This document shows, piece by piece, positions 33,172 to 41,433 of a stretch of DNA of 64,000 nt. Location: the NCBI GenBank assembly GCA_031280615.1, contig JAITGO010000023.1, forward strand, positions 124,001 to 188,000, given 5' to 3'. Within the stretch, counting starts at the first letter, position 1. Each line of letters opens with the position of its first letter. The DNA comes from Desulfobulbus sp. (lineage in GTDB: Bacteria; Desulfobacterota; Desulfobulbia; Desulfobulbales; Desulfobulbaceae). The translations under genes were made by a program, and so were the position numbers. The notes beneath the pieces were generated by a model, which did not search any database, had not been told where the DNA came from, and saw only the letters and a list, made by a program, of their open reading frames with translations.

Positions 33172-33801
33172 CTAGCTGTTGGCTCGAAAAGGCGGCAGCT
33201 TGGCGATGCTCATGAAGTCATCCACATGGTAGCGGGCCTCCAGCGCCCGGTTTCTGAAGGCGATCAAATCGACCCCGGCGCCAGCACAGTGTTCCTGATC
33301 GATCACCGAATCGCCGATGTAAATAGCCTCATCCGGCTGGACTTGAAAATGGTCCATGATCATGAACAATCCGTCCGGAGCTGGCTTGGGGCGTGGCGCG
33401 TTGAGGGCGGTCACCACCATCTCGAACCAGGGCCGCAGGGCGAAGGTGTCGAGAATGATCTCCATGGTGTCGGTGCGGTTGGTGGAGATCGCGGTCCGGT
33501 AGGCCGGCTTGATGAGCGCCAGAAACCGGAGCAGATCGGGTTCCATGGCCATGAAACGCAGGTAGGGGGCGTAATCGAGACCAAGGCGGTAGGTCTCGAT
33601 CGATTGCGGGTCGATGTGGCCGTGCTTGCGAAAGATATGGGCAACCGAATTGCGCACGTTGTGGATATGGACGTAATTCAGTTCTTCCTCGTCCATCGGC
33701 TGGCAGGAAAAAGCGGCGAGCAGGTCGTTGTAGTAATGCCGGTTTGATTCCCGGGAACTGAACATGACGCCGTCGCAATCGAAAACGACAAGTTTGAGCA
33801 T
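33172..33801 (-). CDS. HAD-family hydrolase, phosphoglycolate phosphatase-like
   Basis: This 209-residue protein has the haloacid-dehalogenase fold. Motif I is VVFDCDGVMFSS with the nucleophile Asp and the second Asp, motif II is 'ISTNRTDTM', motif III the Lys in 'PRPKPAPDG', and motif IV 'YIGDSVIDQEHCAGAGVD'. A helical cap lies between motifs I and II, so the substrate is a small phosphorylated metabolite such as phosphoglycolate; its identity cannot be read from sequence. It is the last gene of the secDF operon, 24 bases after the HD-domain gene. Confidence 0.87.
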   Translation of the reverse strand: MLKLVVFDCDGVMFSSRESNRHYYNDLLAAFSCQPMDEEELNYVHIHNVRNSVAHIFRKHGHIDPQSIETYRLGLDYAPYLRFMAMEPDLLRFLALIKPAYRTAISTNRTDTMEIILDTFALRPWFEMVVTALNAPRPKPAPDGLFMIMDHFQVQPDEAIYIGDSVIDQEHCAGAGVDLIAFRNRALEARYHVDDFMSIAKLPPFRANS

Positions 33802-33825
33802 GGGTGGTCCGCGAATTGGTGGGAA

Positions 33826-34527
33826 TCACGGCAAGATGCCGTTGGTTTCCCGGGTGAGTTGATCGAAAAAAGTTTGCATGAAGGCATGTCGTTGTTCGGC
33901 CATTTCCCGCCCCACCGAGGTCAGCATCCGGGTGCGGACCTTCGACATTTTGATGCGGAATTCGCGGTAGGCGGTATCCTCCAGGGAATAGGGCGACGTT
34001 GCGGTCGGCTCCAACTCCGGATTGTGCAGCCGGGCGCCGATCTGGCCGGCAAAGAGAAAGGCCCGGCCGATGCCGACCGCCCCGATGGAGTCGAGTTTGT
34101 CGGCATCGTAGAGGATTTCCGCTTCCAAGGTGGAGGGGGGCATTGCGCCGCGGAACCGGTGGCTGCCAATGCAATGGCAGATGGCCTCGATCGCCGCTTG
34201 GCCGTAGGCCAATTCGCGCAGCAAGGGTGCCGCTAGCTCGGCGCCGCGCCGGGCGTGGCAAATCCGGCCCCGACTCTGGCTCTCCTCCCTGCGGCCGATG
34301 TCGTGCAACAGCGCGGCCGGGGCGAGAATATCGAGCCGGCCGCCCATCCGCTCGCCGATGGTCAAGGCGGTGTGCAGCACCCGCTCGCTGTGGTCGGGGC
34401 CATGTGATCCGCCTTCGGTACTACAAAAGGAATGGCTGAGTGTCCGCAACCGCTGGAGAAGCTCAGAGGCAAGGAGATCGGCAATGGTCGGCGATGGCGT
34501 GGCCGTTGCCCGTGGCCTATTCACCAA
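33826..34527 (-). CDS. HD-domain phosphohydrolase
   Basis: This 233-residue protein belongs to the HD superfamily of metal-dependent phosphohydrolases. The metal ligands are visible: 'HGPDHSERV' (H42/H46), 'LLHDIGRREE' (H75 and D76), 'CIGSHRF', and 'LYDADKLDSIG' with the last Asp. Members hydrolyse nucleotides or phosphomonoesters; the substrate here is unknown. The start at 34527 overlaps the end of the YkgJ-family gene by eleven bases, consistent with coupled translation in the secDF operon. The initiating ATG lies in a Pro/Thr-rich stretch without strong family conservation, so a later start is possible. Confidence 0.85.
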   Translation of the reverse strand: MVNRPRATATPSPTIADLLASELLQRLRTLSHSFCSTEGGSHGPDHSERVLHTALTIGERMGGRLDILAPAALLHDIGRREESQSRGRICHARRGAELAAPLLRELAYGQAAIEAICHCIGSHRFRGAMPPSTLEAEILYDADKLDSIGAVGIGRAFLFAGQIGARLHNPELEPTATSPYSLEDTAYREFRIKMSKVRTRMLTSVGREMAEQRHAFMQTFFDQLTRETNGILP

Positions 34528-35260
34528 ACCATTCCTGCCTCAGCCAACGGAGACCGAGCAGCAGCAGTTGTTCATCGTCGCCGGTCACCCCTGCCAGCTC
34601 CACCGGATTCAAAGGACTCTGCAAGCTCACGCGGCCGCTGGCCATCTCGCCCCTGAACTGATCCAGGTCATATAGGGCCAGCATGTACTGGTCAAGCTGC
34701 TGCCGGGAGGGCCTGAAGGTCCCGGCTTGGAGGGCGGGATGGTGCACCAGCGGCAGCAGGGCATCGTTGAACCGGTTGTAGGACTCCAGTTCCTGGCTGC
34801 GCAGGTAGGTGCGCACCGTCTGGCCGGCTGTCGCTTCCACAAAACCTCGGCAATGCGGTTCGTGCAGCAACACCAGCGATTCCACCGCCACGCCGTCGCC
34901 ATCTCTGGCCGCTCCCCGGCCCACCGGATAGGCTCGGCAACTCCCGGGCCGGTCGTCGTACACCGAGCATCCTTGGTCGCCAACAAAGACGCAGGAGGCC
35001 CGGCCGTCATCCACCATGGTGAGATAACAGGTAGGCAGGACGCATCCCTCATCCCATTCGACGATGACGTATTGGTCGAGAAATTGCCTGGAAGAAAGCG
35101 CAAGCCGCCATTTCAGGCGCAACGCGTCGTACGGGCTCAAGGCTAAATCCAATTCGCGGCAGCATTGGGTGAAGCAGGAAACCCCCGGATGACAGGCAAA
35201 GACCAATTCCTGGTCCGCGCTGGCGGGCTGAAAATGCTCGGGCAAGGTTGGCGAACTCAT
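34517..35260 (-). CDS. YkgJ-family cysteine cluster protein
   Basis: This 247-residue protein has the CxxxCC-type YkgJ pattern: 'CHPGVSCFTQCCRELDLALSPYD' at the start and 'CVFVGDQGCSVYDDRPGSCRAYPVGR' about 90 residues on. These cysteines are thought to bind zinc or iron-sulfur. The C-terminal 100 residues are helical and lineage-specific. The ATG at 35260 overlaps the secDF stop (ATGA), so its synthesis is tied to the Sec membrane protein, but a functional link is not known. The open frame upstream of this ATG only reads through secDF. Confidence 0.87.
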   Translation of the reverse strand: MSSPTLPEHFQPASADQELVFACHPGVSCFTQCCRELDLALSPYDALRLKWRLALSSRQFLDQYVIVEWDEGCVLPTCYLTMVDDGRASCVFVGDQGCSVYDDRPGSCRAYPVGRGAARDGDGVAVESLVLLHEPHCRGFVEATAGQTVRTYLRSQELESYNRFNDALLPLVHHPALQAGTFRPSRQQLDQYMLALYDLDQFRGEMASGRVSLQSPLNPVELAGVTGDDEQLLLLGLRWLRQEWFGE

Positions 35261-37824
35261 GCCGAGCGCCCCCATTTGATGGACAGCAGCGGGCTGGCAA
35301 CGAAGATGGAGGAGAAGCTCCCTGCCAGCAGACCGATCAGCAAGGCGAAGGAGAAATCGTGGATGGCCGAACCGCCGAGAAAGAACAGGGAAAGAACCGT
35401 GAACAGCACGGTCAGAACCGTGATGATCGAGCGGGCCAACACCTGGTTGATGGAATTGTTGATAATTTCGTAGAGACTGAGGTCCGGATCCTTTTGCTGG
35501 TTTTCCCGGATACGGTCGAAAATGACGACCGTGTCGTTCAGGGAGTAGCCGGCCAGGGTCAGCAGGGCGGTGATGATCAACAGGGTCATCTCCTTGTCGA
35601 GCAGCCAAACGATGCCCAACACCGCGAGCACGTCGTGCAACGTGGCGATCGCCGCCGCGATCCCGAAGCGGAAATCGAAGCGAAGCGCCAGGTAGATCAT
35701 GACCCCGATCATGGAGATGACGATCGAAATGACCGCCTTGCTGCGCAAGTCAGCCGAGGTCGAGGCCCCAATCTCCGATTTGCTTTCCAGGCTGAACCCT
35801 TTGTCTGCCTGCTCCTTGTGCAAAACTTCCGTGATCTGGTCGCTGAAATTGCCCACCTTTTGTTCCGATTTCTTGATCTTGACGATCAGGCGGTTTTCCC
35901 CGGTCACTTCCTGCAGTTCGACCCCTGGATGGCCGCTGTTGGTCAGGGCGGCGCGGACCTCGTCGAGGGCAAAAGGTTTCTGCGCTTGGTATTGGAGCAG
36001 GGCGCCGCCGGAGAAATCCACACCCATATTGGCGTTGCCGCGAACAATCTGGACAAAAGCGACAACCCCGAGCAGAGCGGCTGCGGCTGAAAGCGTGAAG
36101 GCGATTTTTCTGACCCCCATGAAATCGAAATGCGAGTTGTGCACCAGGTGGAAGAACTGAAGCCGTTTGAGCAATTTGTAGTTGAACAGGACGTCGTAAA
36201 CCAGCCGGCAGCAGAACAGCACCGCGAAAAGGTTGAGGATCAGGCCCAGGGTCAGGGTGATGGCGAATCCCTTGATGGGGCCGGTACCGAACAAAAAGAG
36301 CGCCAGGGCCGTGATGAGGGTGGTGACATGGCCGTCGACGATACTCCAGAAGGCCCGGTTGAAGCCGGCATCCACCCCGGCCCTGAGCGATTTACCCACC
36401 GCGAATTCGTCGCGCATTCGTTCGTACACCAGAACGTTGGCGTCCACGGCCATACCGATGGAGAGGATGATACCGGCGATGCCGGGCAGGGTGAGGGTTG
36501 CGCCCAGAAGTGCCAGGCCGACGAATAGCAGCATGATGTTCAGAACCATGGCCGCATTGGCAATCACTCCGGAAAGGCGGTAATAAATGGCCATGAACAC
36601 CACGACCAGCAAGGTGCCGAACAGGCCGGAATAAATCCCCTTGTTGATGGAATCCTGGCCGAGGCTGGCGCCGACCGTCAGGTTCTGGACGATGTCGACC
36701 GGCGCCGGCAGGGCGCCGACCCGCAGGACGATCGCCAGGTCAGTGGCTTCGTTGTGGGTGAAGCTGCCCGAAATCTGGGCGCTGCCGCCCAGGATTTTTT
36801 CCCGGATCACCGGCGCCGAGCGGACGATGTCGTCCAGCACGATGGCCAGTCGCCGGCCCACGCTTTTTTCGGTAATCGAAGCAAAGACCTGCCCGCCGCG
36901 CGAGGTCAAATCCAGGCTGACATAGGGCTCGTTGAAGTGGCCACCGATTCGGACTTGGGCATTTTTTACCATTTCACCGGTCATCAAAACCGGGCTTTCC
37001 AGCAAAATGGGAATCCTGGATTCCCTCTTGGTTTTCTGGTCGACGGTCTTCTCAAAATAGATTTCGGTGCCCTGGGGCAATCGGTTCTGCAGGGCCAGGT
37101 TGAGCCGTTTGCGGCTCTCGCCCTCGCGCCACTGGCCCGCCTTGACCACCTCGTCGATGAGTTGCGGCAGGTTGAGCCCCGGCGCTTCGGCCACCAGCTT
37201 GAATTCGAGCTGCGCAGTCTGGCCGATCAGGGACATGGCTCGCTGGGGATCCTTGACGCCCGGAAGTTGCACGACAATTTGATTCTCACCCTGGCGCAGC
37301 ACGATCGGCTCGGCAACGCCGAACTGGTCGATGCGGTTGCGGATGATCTCCAGCGATTGATTGACCGAATTTTTCCTGATGAAGTCGACTTCACTGCTCT
37401 TGAGCTGCAGGGTGATGCGTGGGAACGAACCCGCCTCGGCCTGGATCTGGCTGTCGAGATTGGGGAATCGCTCGTTTAAGATCTGCTTGACGGTGTCGAT
37501 GGCACCGATGTTGGGCAAGGTGAACAGGACCGATTTCGGATTGCCGCTGTCCATCCGGACCGCGTTGATGTTCTTTTCCGTCAGTGCCGCCTTGAAATCC
37601 GAGGCTGAAAGATCAAGGGAGTTTTCAGCGGCCTTTTCCAGGTCGACCTGCAGGACGATATGCATGCCGCCCTGAAGATCCAGCCCCAGTTTGAGCCCCG
37701 CAGGCGCTAGATATTTTTTCCACCAGTCGGGCAGGCCGTGATACAGGGAGGGGGTGAGGGCCAGGCCGGAAAAGATCAAAAGGAGAATCACAAGCCCGAT
37801 TTTAAGCTTTATGGTGGAATTCAT
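35257..37824 (-). CDS. secDF: protein translocase subunit SecDF, fused
   Basis: This 855-residue inner-membrane protein uses the proton gradient to pull preproteins across after SecYEG. The SecD half has an N-terminal membrane helix, 'KLGLDLQGGMHIVLQVDLEKA', and a periplasmic P1 domain, then 'TVGASLGQDSINKG' and 'GIILSIGMAVDANVLVYERMRDE'. The SecF half begins at about residue 555 ('FDFMGVRKIAFTLSA', 'NMGVDFSGGALLQYQ') and includes 'GYSLNDTVVIFDRIREN'. SecD and SecF are usually separate; here they are one chain. No yajC gene is adjacent. A promoter lies 63 bases upstream. Confidence 0.95.
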   Translation of the reverse strand: MNSTIKLKIGLVILLLIFSGLALTPSLYHGLPDWWKKYLAPAGLKLGLDLQGGMHIVLQVDLEKAAENSLDLSASDFKAALTEKNINAVRMDSGNPKSVLFTLPNIGAIDTVKQILNERFPNLDSQIQAEAGSFPRITLQLKSSEVDFIRKNSVNQSLEIIRNRIDQFGVAEPIVLRQGENQIVVQLPGVKDPQRAMSLIGQTAQLEFKLVAEAPGLNLPQLIDEVVKAGQWREGESRKRLNLALQNRLPQGTEIYFEKTVDQKTKRESRIPILLESPVLMTGEMVKNAQVRIGGHFNEPYVSLDLTSRGGQVFASITEKSVGRRLAIVLDDIVRSAPVIREKILGGSAQISGSFTHNEATDLAIVLRVGALPAPVDIVQNLTVGASLGQDSINKGIYSGLFGTLLVVVFMAIYYRLSGVIANAAMVLNIMLLFVGLALLGATLTLPGIAGIILSIGMAVDANVLVYERMRDEFAVGKSLRAGVDAGFNRAFWSIVDGHVTTLITALALFLFGTGPIKGFAITLTLGLILNLFAVLFCCRLVYDVLFNYKLLKRLQFFHLVHNSHFDFMGVRKIAFTLSAAAALLGVVAFVQIVRGNANMGVDFSGGALLQYQAQKPFALDEVRAALTNSGHPGVELQEVTGENRLIVKIKKSEQKVGNFSDQITEVLHKEQADKGFSLESKSEIGASTSADLRSKAVISIVISMIGVMIYLALRFDFRFGIAAAIATLHDVLAVLGIVWLLDKEMTLLIITALLTLAGYSLNDTVVIFDRIRENQQKDPDLSLYEIINNSINQVLARSIITVLTVLFTVLSLFFLGGSAIHDFSFALLIGLLAGSFSSIFVASPLLSIKWGRSA

Positions 37825-37886
37825 TGACTATGTTCCTTTGGATGAGCAAGAAGAAAGAGCGGGGCTCCACGTGTTAAAATGGATCG

Positions 37887-37915
37887 ATTATACGTCGATA
37901 CCCCGCATCCTGCAA
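37887..37915 (-). promoter_or_regulatory. secDF promoter
   Basis: Read on the minus strand, TTGCAG and a perfect TATAAT are 17 bases apart, with the -10 at 37887-37892 and the -35 at 37910-37915. It lies 63 bases upstream of the secDF ATG. An inverted repeat (37900-37924, nine pairs with one bulge) spans the spacer and the -35, so a protein binding there could block the promoter. Confidence 0.7.
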
Positions 37916-37993
37916 TGCCGGGGTGCTTTTTTGCGGCAAAAGGCGAGGCGATAAAAGCGGCGGGGAAAATGCGGGCAGGGATTGACTCGCACC

Positions 37994-38749
37994 TCAACCT
38001 GTCCGATTGATGGCCGCCGCCATGCAGGCCGCGCCGAAGCCGTTGTCGATATTGACCACCGCCAGACCGGGCGAACAGCTGTTGAGCATGCCGAGCAGGG
38101 CGGCATAGCCGCCGGCCCCGGCCCCGTATCCAATGCTGGTTGGCACGCCGATCACCGGCGAGGCGGTCAAGCCGGCGACAACCGAGGGGAGGGCGCCCTC
38201 CATTCCGGCGACAACGATGATCACCCGCCCCTGCTGGAGCAGATCCGAATGGGCCAAGATGCGATGGATGCCGGCCACCCCCGCGTCGTAAATGGTCGCT
38301 ACCTCATGGCCGAACCATTGCAAGGTGATCCGTGCCTCTTCCGCCACCGGCAGATCCGAGGTGCCGGCAGTGACGATCACCACGGTCCCTCGGCCGGAGT
38401 CGGCTGGGATGTGCCGGTCGTTGCCGGTCAGAATGCGGGCTGTCGGATGGTAGGTCAGTTGAGGCAGGCTGGCGAGGATGAGCTCGGCCTTTTCCGGAAC
38501 CACCCGCGTCGCCAGCACCACGGTCGGGGTGGCCAGCATGGCACCCAGGATCTCGATCAACTGGGCGGTCGTCTTGGTCGCGCCGAAGACCGCTTCGGGC
38601 TGTCCGGTTCTGAGGGGCCGATGGTGATCGATCCTGGCCGATTCCAGAACCTCGACCGGCCAATGGCGAAGTCGCCGCAGGGCTTCCGCGACGTTGACCT
38701 CGCCGCTGCCGACCTGCTGCAACAAGGTGGTAAGCAGTTGTTCATTCAT
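37994..38749 (-). CDS. larB: LarB, nickel-pincer cofactor biosynthesis carboxylase
   Basis: This 251-residue protein belongs to the LarB/NCAIR-mutase-like family, which carboxylates and hydrolyses nicotinic acid adenine dinucleotide in the first step of the nickel-pincer nucleotide cofactor. The C-terminal PurE-like half shows 'VVIVTAGTSDLPVAEEA', 'IYDAGVAGIHRI', 'VVAGMEGALPSVVAGL' and 'GVPTSIGYGAGAGGYAALLGMLNSC'. The N-terminus carries the family-specific helical region. larC, larE and lactate racemase larA are not in the window, so whether the full cofactor pathway exists is open. It lies between the secDF promoter and a divergent phosphotransferase gene. Confidence 0.9.
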   Translation of the reverse strand: MNEQLLTTLLQQVGSGEVNVAEALRRLRHWPVEVLESARIDHHRPLRTGQPEAVFGATKTTAQLIEILGAMLATPTVVLATRVVPEKAELILASLPQLTYHPTARILTGNDRHIPADSGRGTVVIVTAGTSDLPVAEEARITLQWFGHEVATIYDAGVAGIHRILAHSDLLQQGRVIIVVAGMEGALPSVVAGLTASPVIGVPTSIGYGAGAGGYAALLGMLNSCSPGLAVVNIDNGFGAACMAAAINRTG

Positions 38750-38894
38750 GGAAAATTACTCCTTGCGCTTGCGCGCAGGACTCTACCACGCTCCGAGCCC
38801 CGCGTAAACAGTTTACGCTGTCAGTCCGTTCTGTTAGAGTGCCGACCACTTGTCTTATCAACGAAAGCTGCTCTGGCAGCGGGAGACCCACCCC

Positions 38895-39914
38895 ATGGCC
38901 AACGACCATTTACCCCCCTTTCTGCGGGCGCTCATGCACCCCGACCGCTACGACCATCCCGCTGCGGATGTCAACTTGATCCAAACCCACATCTCCTCGG
39001 TGATTCTGGCCGGAGATTATGTCTATAAATTCAAAAAACCGGTGAATTTCGGTTTTCTCGATTTTTCGGACCTCGACAAGCGGCGGGCCTGCTGCGAGCA
39101 GGAAATTCTGCTCAATCGCCGGCTTTGCCCTGAAATTTATCTCGGCATGGTGACGGTCACCGTCGAGCCGGACGGCGGCTTTGCCTTGAACGGTTCCGGC
39201 CCGGTGGCGGAGTACGGGGTCAAGATGGCGCGCATGCCGGAAGAGCTGATGATGGCGCAGATGATTCGCGGCGGACAGTTGCAGGCCTCCCACATCGACG
39301 CACTGGTTGGCGTGCTGGCCGATTTTTATCAACGGGCGGAAAACGGCTCGGAGATCGCCCGGTTCGGTACCGCCACCGCCGTGGCGGTCAATGTCCTGGA
39401 AAATTTCGATCAGACCCAATCCTTCATCGGCCAGGGGGCCCTGGATCGTACCCAGTTCGAGGCGATAGCCGGTTATGCCCGCGGTTTTCTCAAAAACGAG
39501 TCGCTGTTTCAGCAGCGGATCGACGGCGGCTTCATCCGCGACTGCCATGGCGATCTGTATTCCGCCAATATCTGCCTGGCCGACCGGGTCTATATCTACG
39601 ACTGCATCGAATTCAACCAGCGCTTCCGCTATTGCGATGTGGCCAGCGACGTGGCCTTTCTGGTGATGGATCTGGAGTTTCACGGGCTGGATGAATTGGC
39701 CGGCCGTTTCGTCGACCGTTTCGTCCAGGCGACCTCCGATCGCGGTCTGCAGGCCATGCTCAATTTCTACAAGTGCTATCGTGCTTATGTCCGGGGCAAG
39801 ATCGGGCTGTTCACCGCTACGGATCCGGCGGTCGATCCCGCGGTCCGGACCGCTAATATCGAGCAGGCCGCCAAATACTTCCGACTGGCCCAGCGATATG
39901 CCGTCTGCCAATAG
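38895..39914 (+). CDS. aminoglycoside-phosphotransferase-like kinase
   Basis: This 339-residue protein has the APH fold. 'GDYVYKFKKPVNFGFLDFS' holds the ATP-binding Lys, 'RDCHGDLYSANICL' is the catalytic loop (HGD) and 'YIYDCIEFNQRFRYCDVASD' the DFG-like metal site. In many bacteria such a domain is fused to a P-loop kinase domain like the one encoded next; here the two are separate, overlapping by 17 bases in different frames. The natural substrate is unknown; antibiotic resistance is not implied. GGGAG nine bases upstream supports ATG 38895. Confidence 0.85.
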   Translation: MANDHLPPFLRALMHPDRYDHPAADVNLIQTHISSVILAGDYVYKFKKPVNFGFLDFSDLDKRRACCEQEILLNRRLCPEIYLGMVTVTVEPDGGFALNGSGPVAEYGVKMARMPEELMMAQMIRGGQLQASHIDALVGVLADFYQRAENGSEIARFGTATAVAVNVLENFDQTQSFIGQGALDRTQFEAIAGYARGFLKNESLFQQRIDGGFIRDCHGDLYSANICLADRVYIYDCIEFNQRFRYCDVASDVAFLVMDLEFHGLDELAGRFVDRFVQATSDRGLQAMLNFYKCYRAYVRGKIGLFTATDPAVDPAVRTANIEQAAKYFRLAQRYAVCQ

Positions 39915-40515
39915 CCAGCAGGGTCCGCTCTCCGCCGGGAAAACCTTGATGGTCTTTTTCGGCATGACGGCCTCGGGCAAGTCGACCCTGGGCCAGGCCT
40001 GGGCCGGTCGGCACCATGCCCCCTACTACAATACCGATCGGATCCGCAAGGAATTGGCGGGGTTGCGGCCGGAAGACAAGCGGCCGGATGCGGTGGGACG
40101 CGGGATTTACAGCCAGGCCTTCACCGAGCGGACGTATCAAACCATGCTCGATCAGGCTGGTTGTGATTTCGCCTCCGGCGAACTGCTGGTGGTGCTGGAC
40201 GGCTCGTATGCCAGGCGTGCGGACCGGGACCGGGTCAGAGCCGCGGCCAGGGCGGCGGGGGTGAAATGCGCGTTTCTGTTCTGCCGTTGCGGTGAGGATG
40301 AGGTGCGGCGGCGCCTGTCGCTGCGGGCCCGTGATCCGGAGGCGGTTTCCGATGGCCGCTGGGAGATCTATGAGCACCAGCGGCAAACGTTCGAACTGCC
40401 TGCGACACAAGTCGGAGAAGACGATTGCCTGCTTGTGGACACTGAGCAGCCGGTGGAGGCCCTGCTGCAGTGGTTGACGGCCCAGTTCGGCGGCGGTGCC
40501 GGGCCGTCGAACTAG
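39898..40515 (+). CDS. P-loop kinase/ATPase, partner of the APH-like protein
   Basis: This 205-residue protein has a Walker A motif (FFGMTASGKSTLGQ) and is of the adenylate/zeta-toxin-like small kinase type, with 'NTDRIRKELAGLRP', a lid region 'RRRLSLRARDPEAVSDG' and 'LLVVLDGSYARRADRDRV'. The usual arrangement is a single bifunctional protein with an N-terminal APH domain; the boundary here coincides with the expected domain junction. Because the frame is open far upstream (from 39691), a recent frameshift, a sequencing error or natural splitting are all possible. Confidence 0.82.
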   Translation: MPSANSQQGPLSAGKTLMVFFGMTASGKSTLGQAWAGRHHAPYYNTDRIRKELAGLRPEDKRPDAVGRGIYSQAFTERTYQTMLDQAGCDFASGELLVVLDGSYARRADRDRVRAAARAAGVKCAFLFCRCGEDEVRRRLSLRARDPEAVSDGRWEIYEHQRQTFELPATQVGEDDCLLVDTEQPVEALLQWLTAQFGGGAGPSN

Positions 40516-40523
40516 CTGATCGA

Positions 40524-40576
40524 CCGGGCTGTCCGCCCCGGGCCCGTTCATGCGGTGGCGGGCCGCCGCAGCCCGG
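40524..40576. terminator. GC-rich nested inverted repeat between convergent genes
   Basis: CCGGGCTG (40524-40531) pairs with CAGCCCGG (40569-40576), and GGCCCG (40541-40546) pairs with CGGGCC (40559-40564) inside. It fills most of the 73-base gap between the kinase gene and the convergent bamD gene. No T-run follows on either strand, so termination is only suggested. Confidence 0.35.
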
Positions 40577-40588
40577 GCACATGCCGAT

Positions 40589-41431
40589 TTACGGAGTGTA
40601 TTCCTCCGGCGCTTTTGCTTCCGCTTCGCCGGCTTCTATCGCCGCTTTCTTGGCGTCTTTCGCCTCCTGCCGGTCCGACGGTGCCTGGGTCATGAATTCC
40701 GGCAGCCAGCGGTTCATCCCCCAGGTCGGCCTGTTGCCCGCTTCAAGGGAAGCAAGCAACTCCTTCGCCTTAGGGGCCAGGTCCGAATCGGGATACCTGG
40801 CCAATAGATATTTGAGCCGGTGCTTGGCTTCGTCGTAGCGGGCGGTCCGAACATAAAAGACCGCCACCATGTATTCGTGGTTGACGAGAAATTCCTTGGC
40901 GTCCTTGATCCTGGTCTTCGCTTCCTTGGCGTAGGGCGACTGGGGGTAGGCGTTGATCAGGCGGGTGAAGGACTTGATCGCTTCCTGCGGACCGGCTATG
41001 TCCCGATCGATGCGGTCGGAGCGGCTGTAGTCGCACATGCCGATCTGGAACAGGACATAGGGGATGGCCTCGTTGGTGGGATGGCGTTCCTCAAAGGATT
41101 TGTACAGCACCTTGGCCTCGGCGTACTGCTTATTGTAGTAGTGGGCGTCGGCGGATTTCAGTTCGGCCAGCATGGCCTGGGGGCTGAAGGGATGCTCGTC
41201 GAGGATGATCTTGAAGAGCTTGATGGCCTCACCGTAGTCGCCGGTATTGTAGGCGTCCATGCCTTGGACGATCAACTCTTCGGGCGGTTTCGATTTCGGT
41301 GCTTCCTCTTCTTCCCCGAAGGTGACTTTGTTGAACATCGAGCAGCCGTACTGGGCGAGGGCCGTCGCCACGAGCAAAATGAGCAGAAGGCGCTTGAGGC
41401 CAGAGCAGGGCGATGCGTTGCGGGACAACAT
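40589..41431 (-). CDS. bamD: outer membrane assembly lipoprotein BamD
   Basis: This 280-residue protein has a signal sequence (residues 12-26, hydrophobic) ending in a cysteine at 30, though the lipobox AQYGC is atypical. The mature part carries TPR repeats: 'GMDAYNTGDYGEAIKLFKIILDEHP', 'AKVLYKSFEERHPTNEAI', 'IKSFTRLINAYPQSPYAKEA' and 'YDEAKHRLKYLLARYPDS'. BamD is the essential lipoprotein of the BAM complex inserting beta-barrel proteins. The acidic Ala/Glu-rich C-terminal tail is lineage-specific. The ATG follows the trxB stop by two bases with AAAGGA upstream, so it is transcribed with trxB. Confidence 0.92.
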   Translation of the reverse strand: MLSRNASPCSGLKRLLLILLVATALAQYGCSMFNKVTFGEEEEAPKSKPPEELIVQGMDAYNTGDYGEAIKLFKIILDEHPFSPQAMLAELKSADAHYYNKQYAEAKVLYKSFEERHPTNEAIPYVLFQIGMCDYSRSDRIDRDIAGPQEAIKSFTRLINAYPQSPYAKEAKTRIKDAKEFLVNHEYMVAVFYVRTARYDEAKHRLKYLLARYPDSDLAPKAKELLASLEAGNRPTWGMNRWLPEFMTQAPSDRQEAKDAKKAAIEAGEAEAKAPEEYTP

Positions 41432-41433
41432 GG

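Noticed and set aside
37900..37932. + strand rho-independent terminator at 37900
   Set aside because: No + strand gene lies upstream. The repeat overlaps the secDF promoter, so it is reported there as a possible operator instead.
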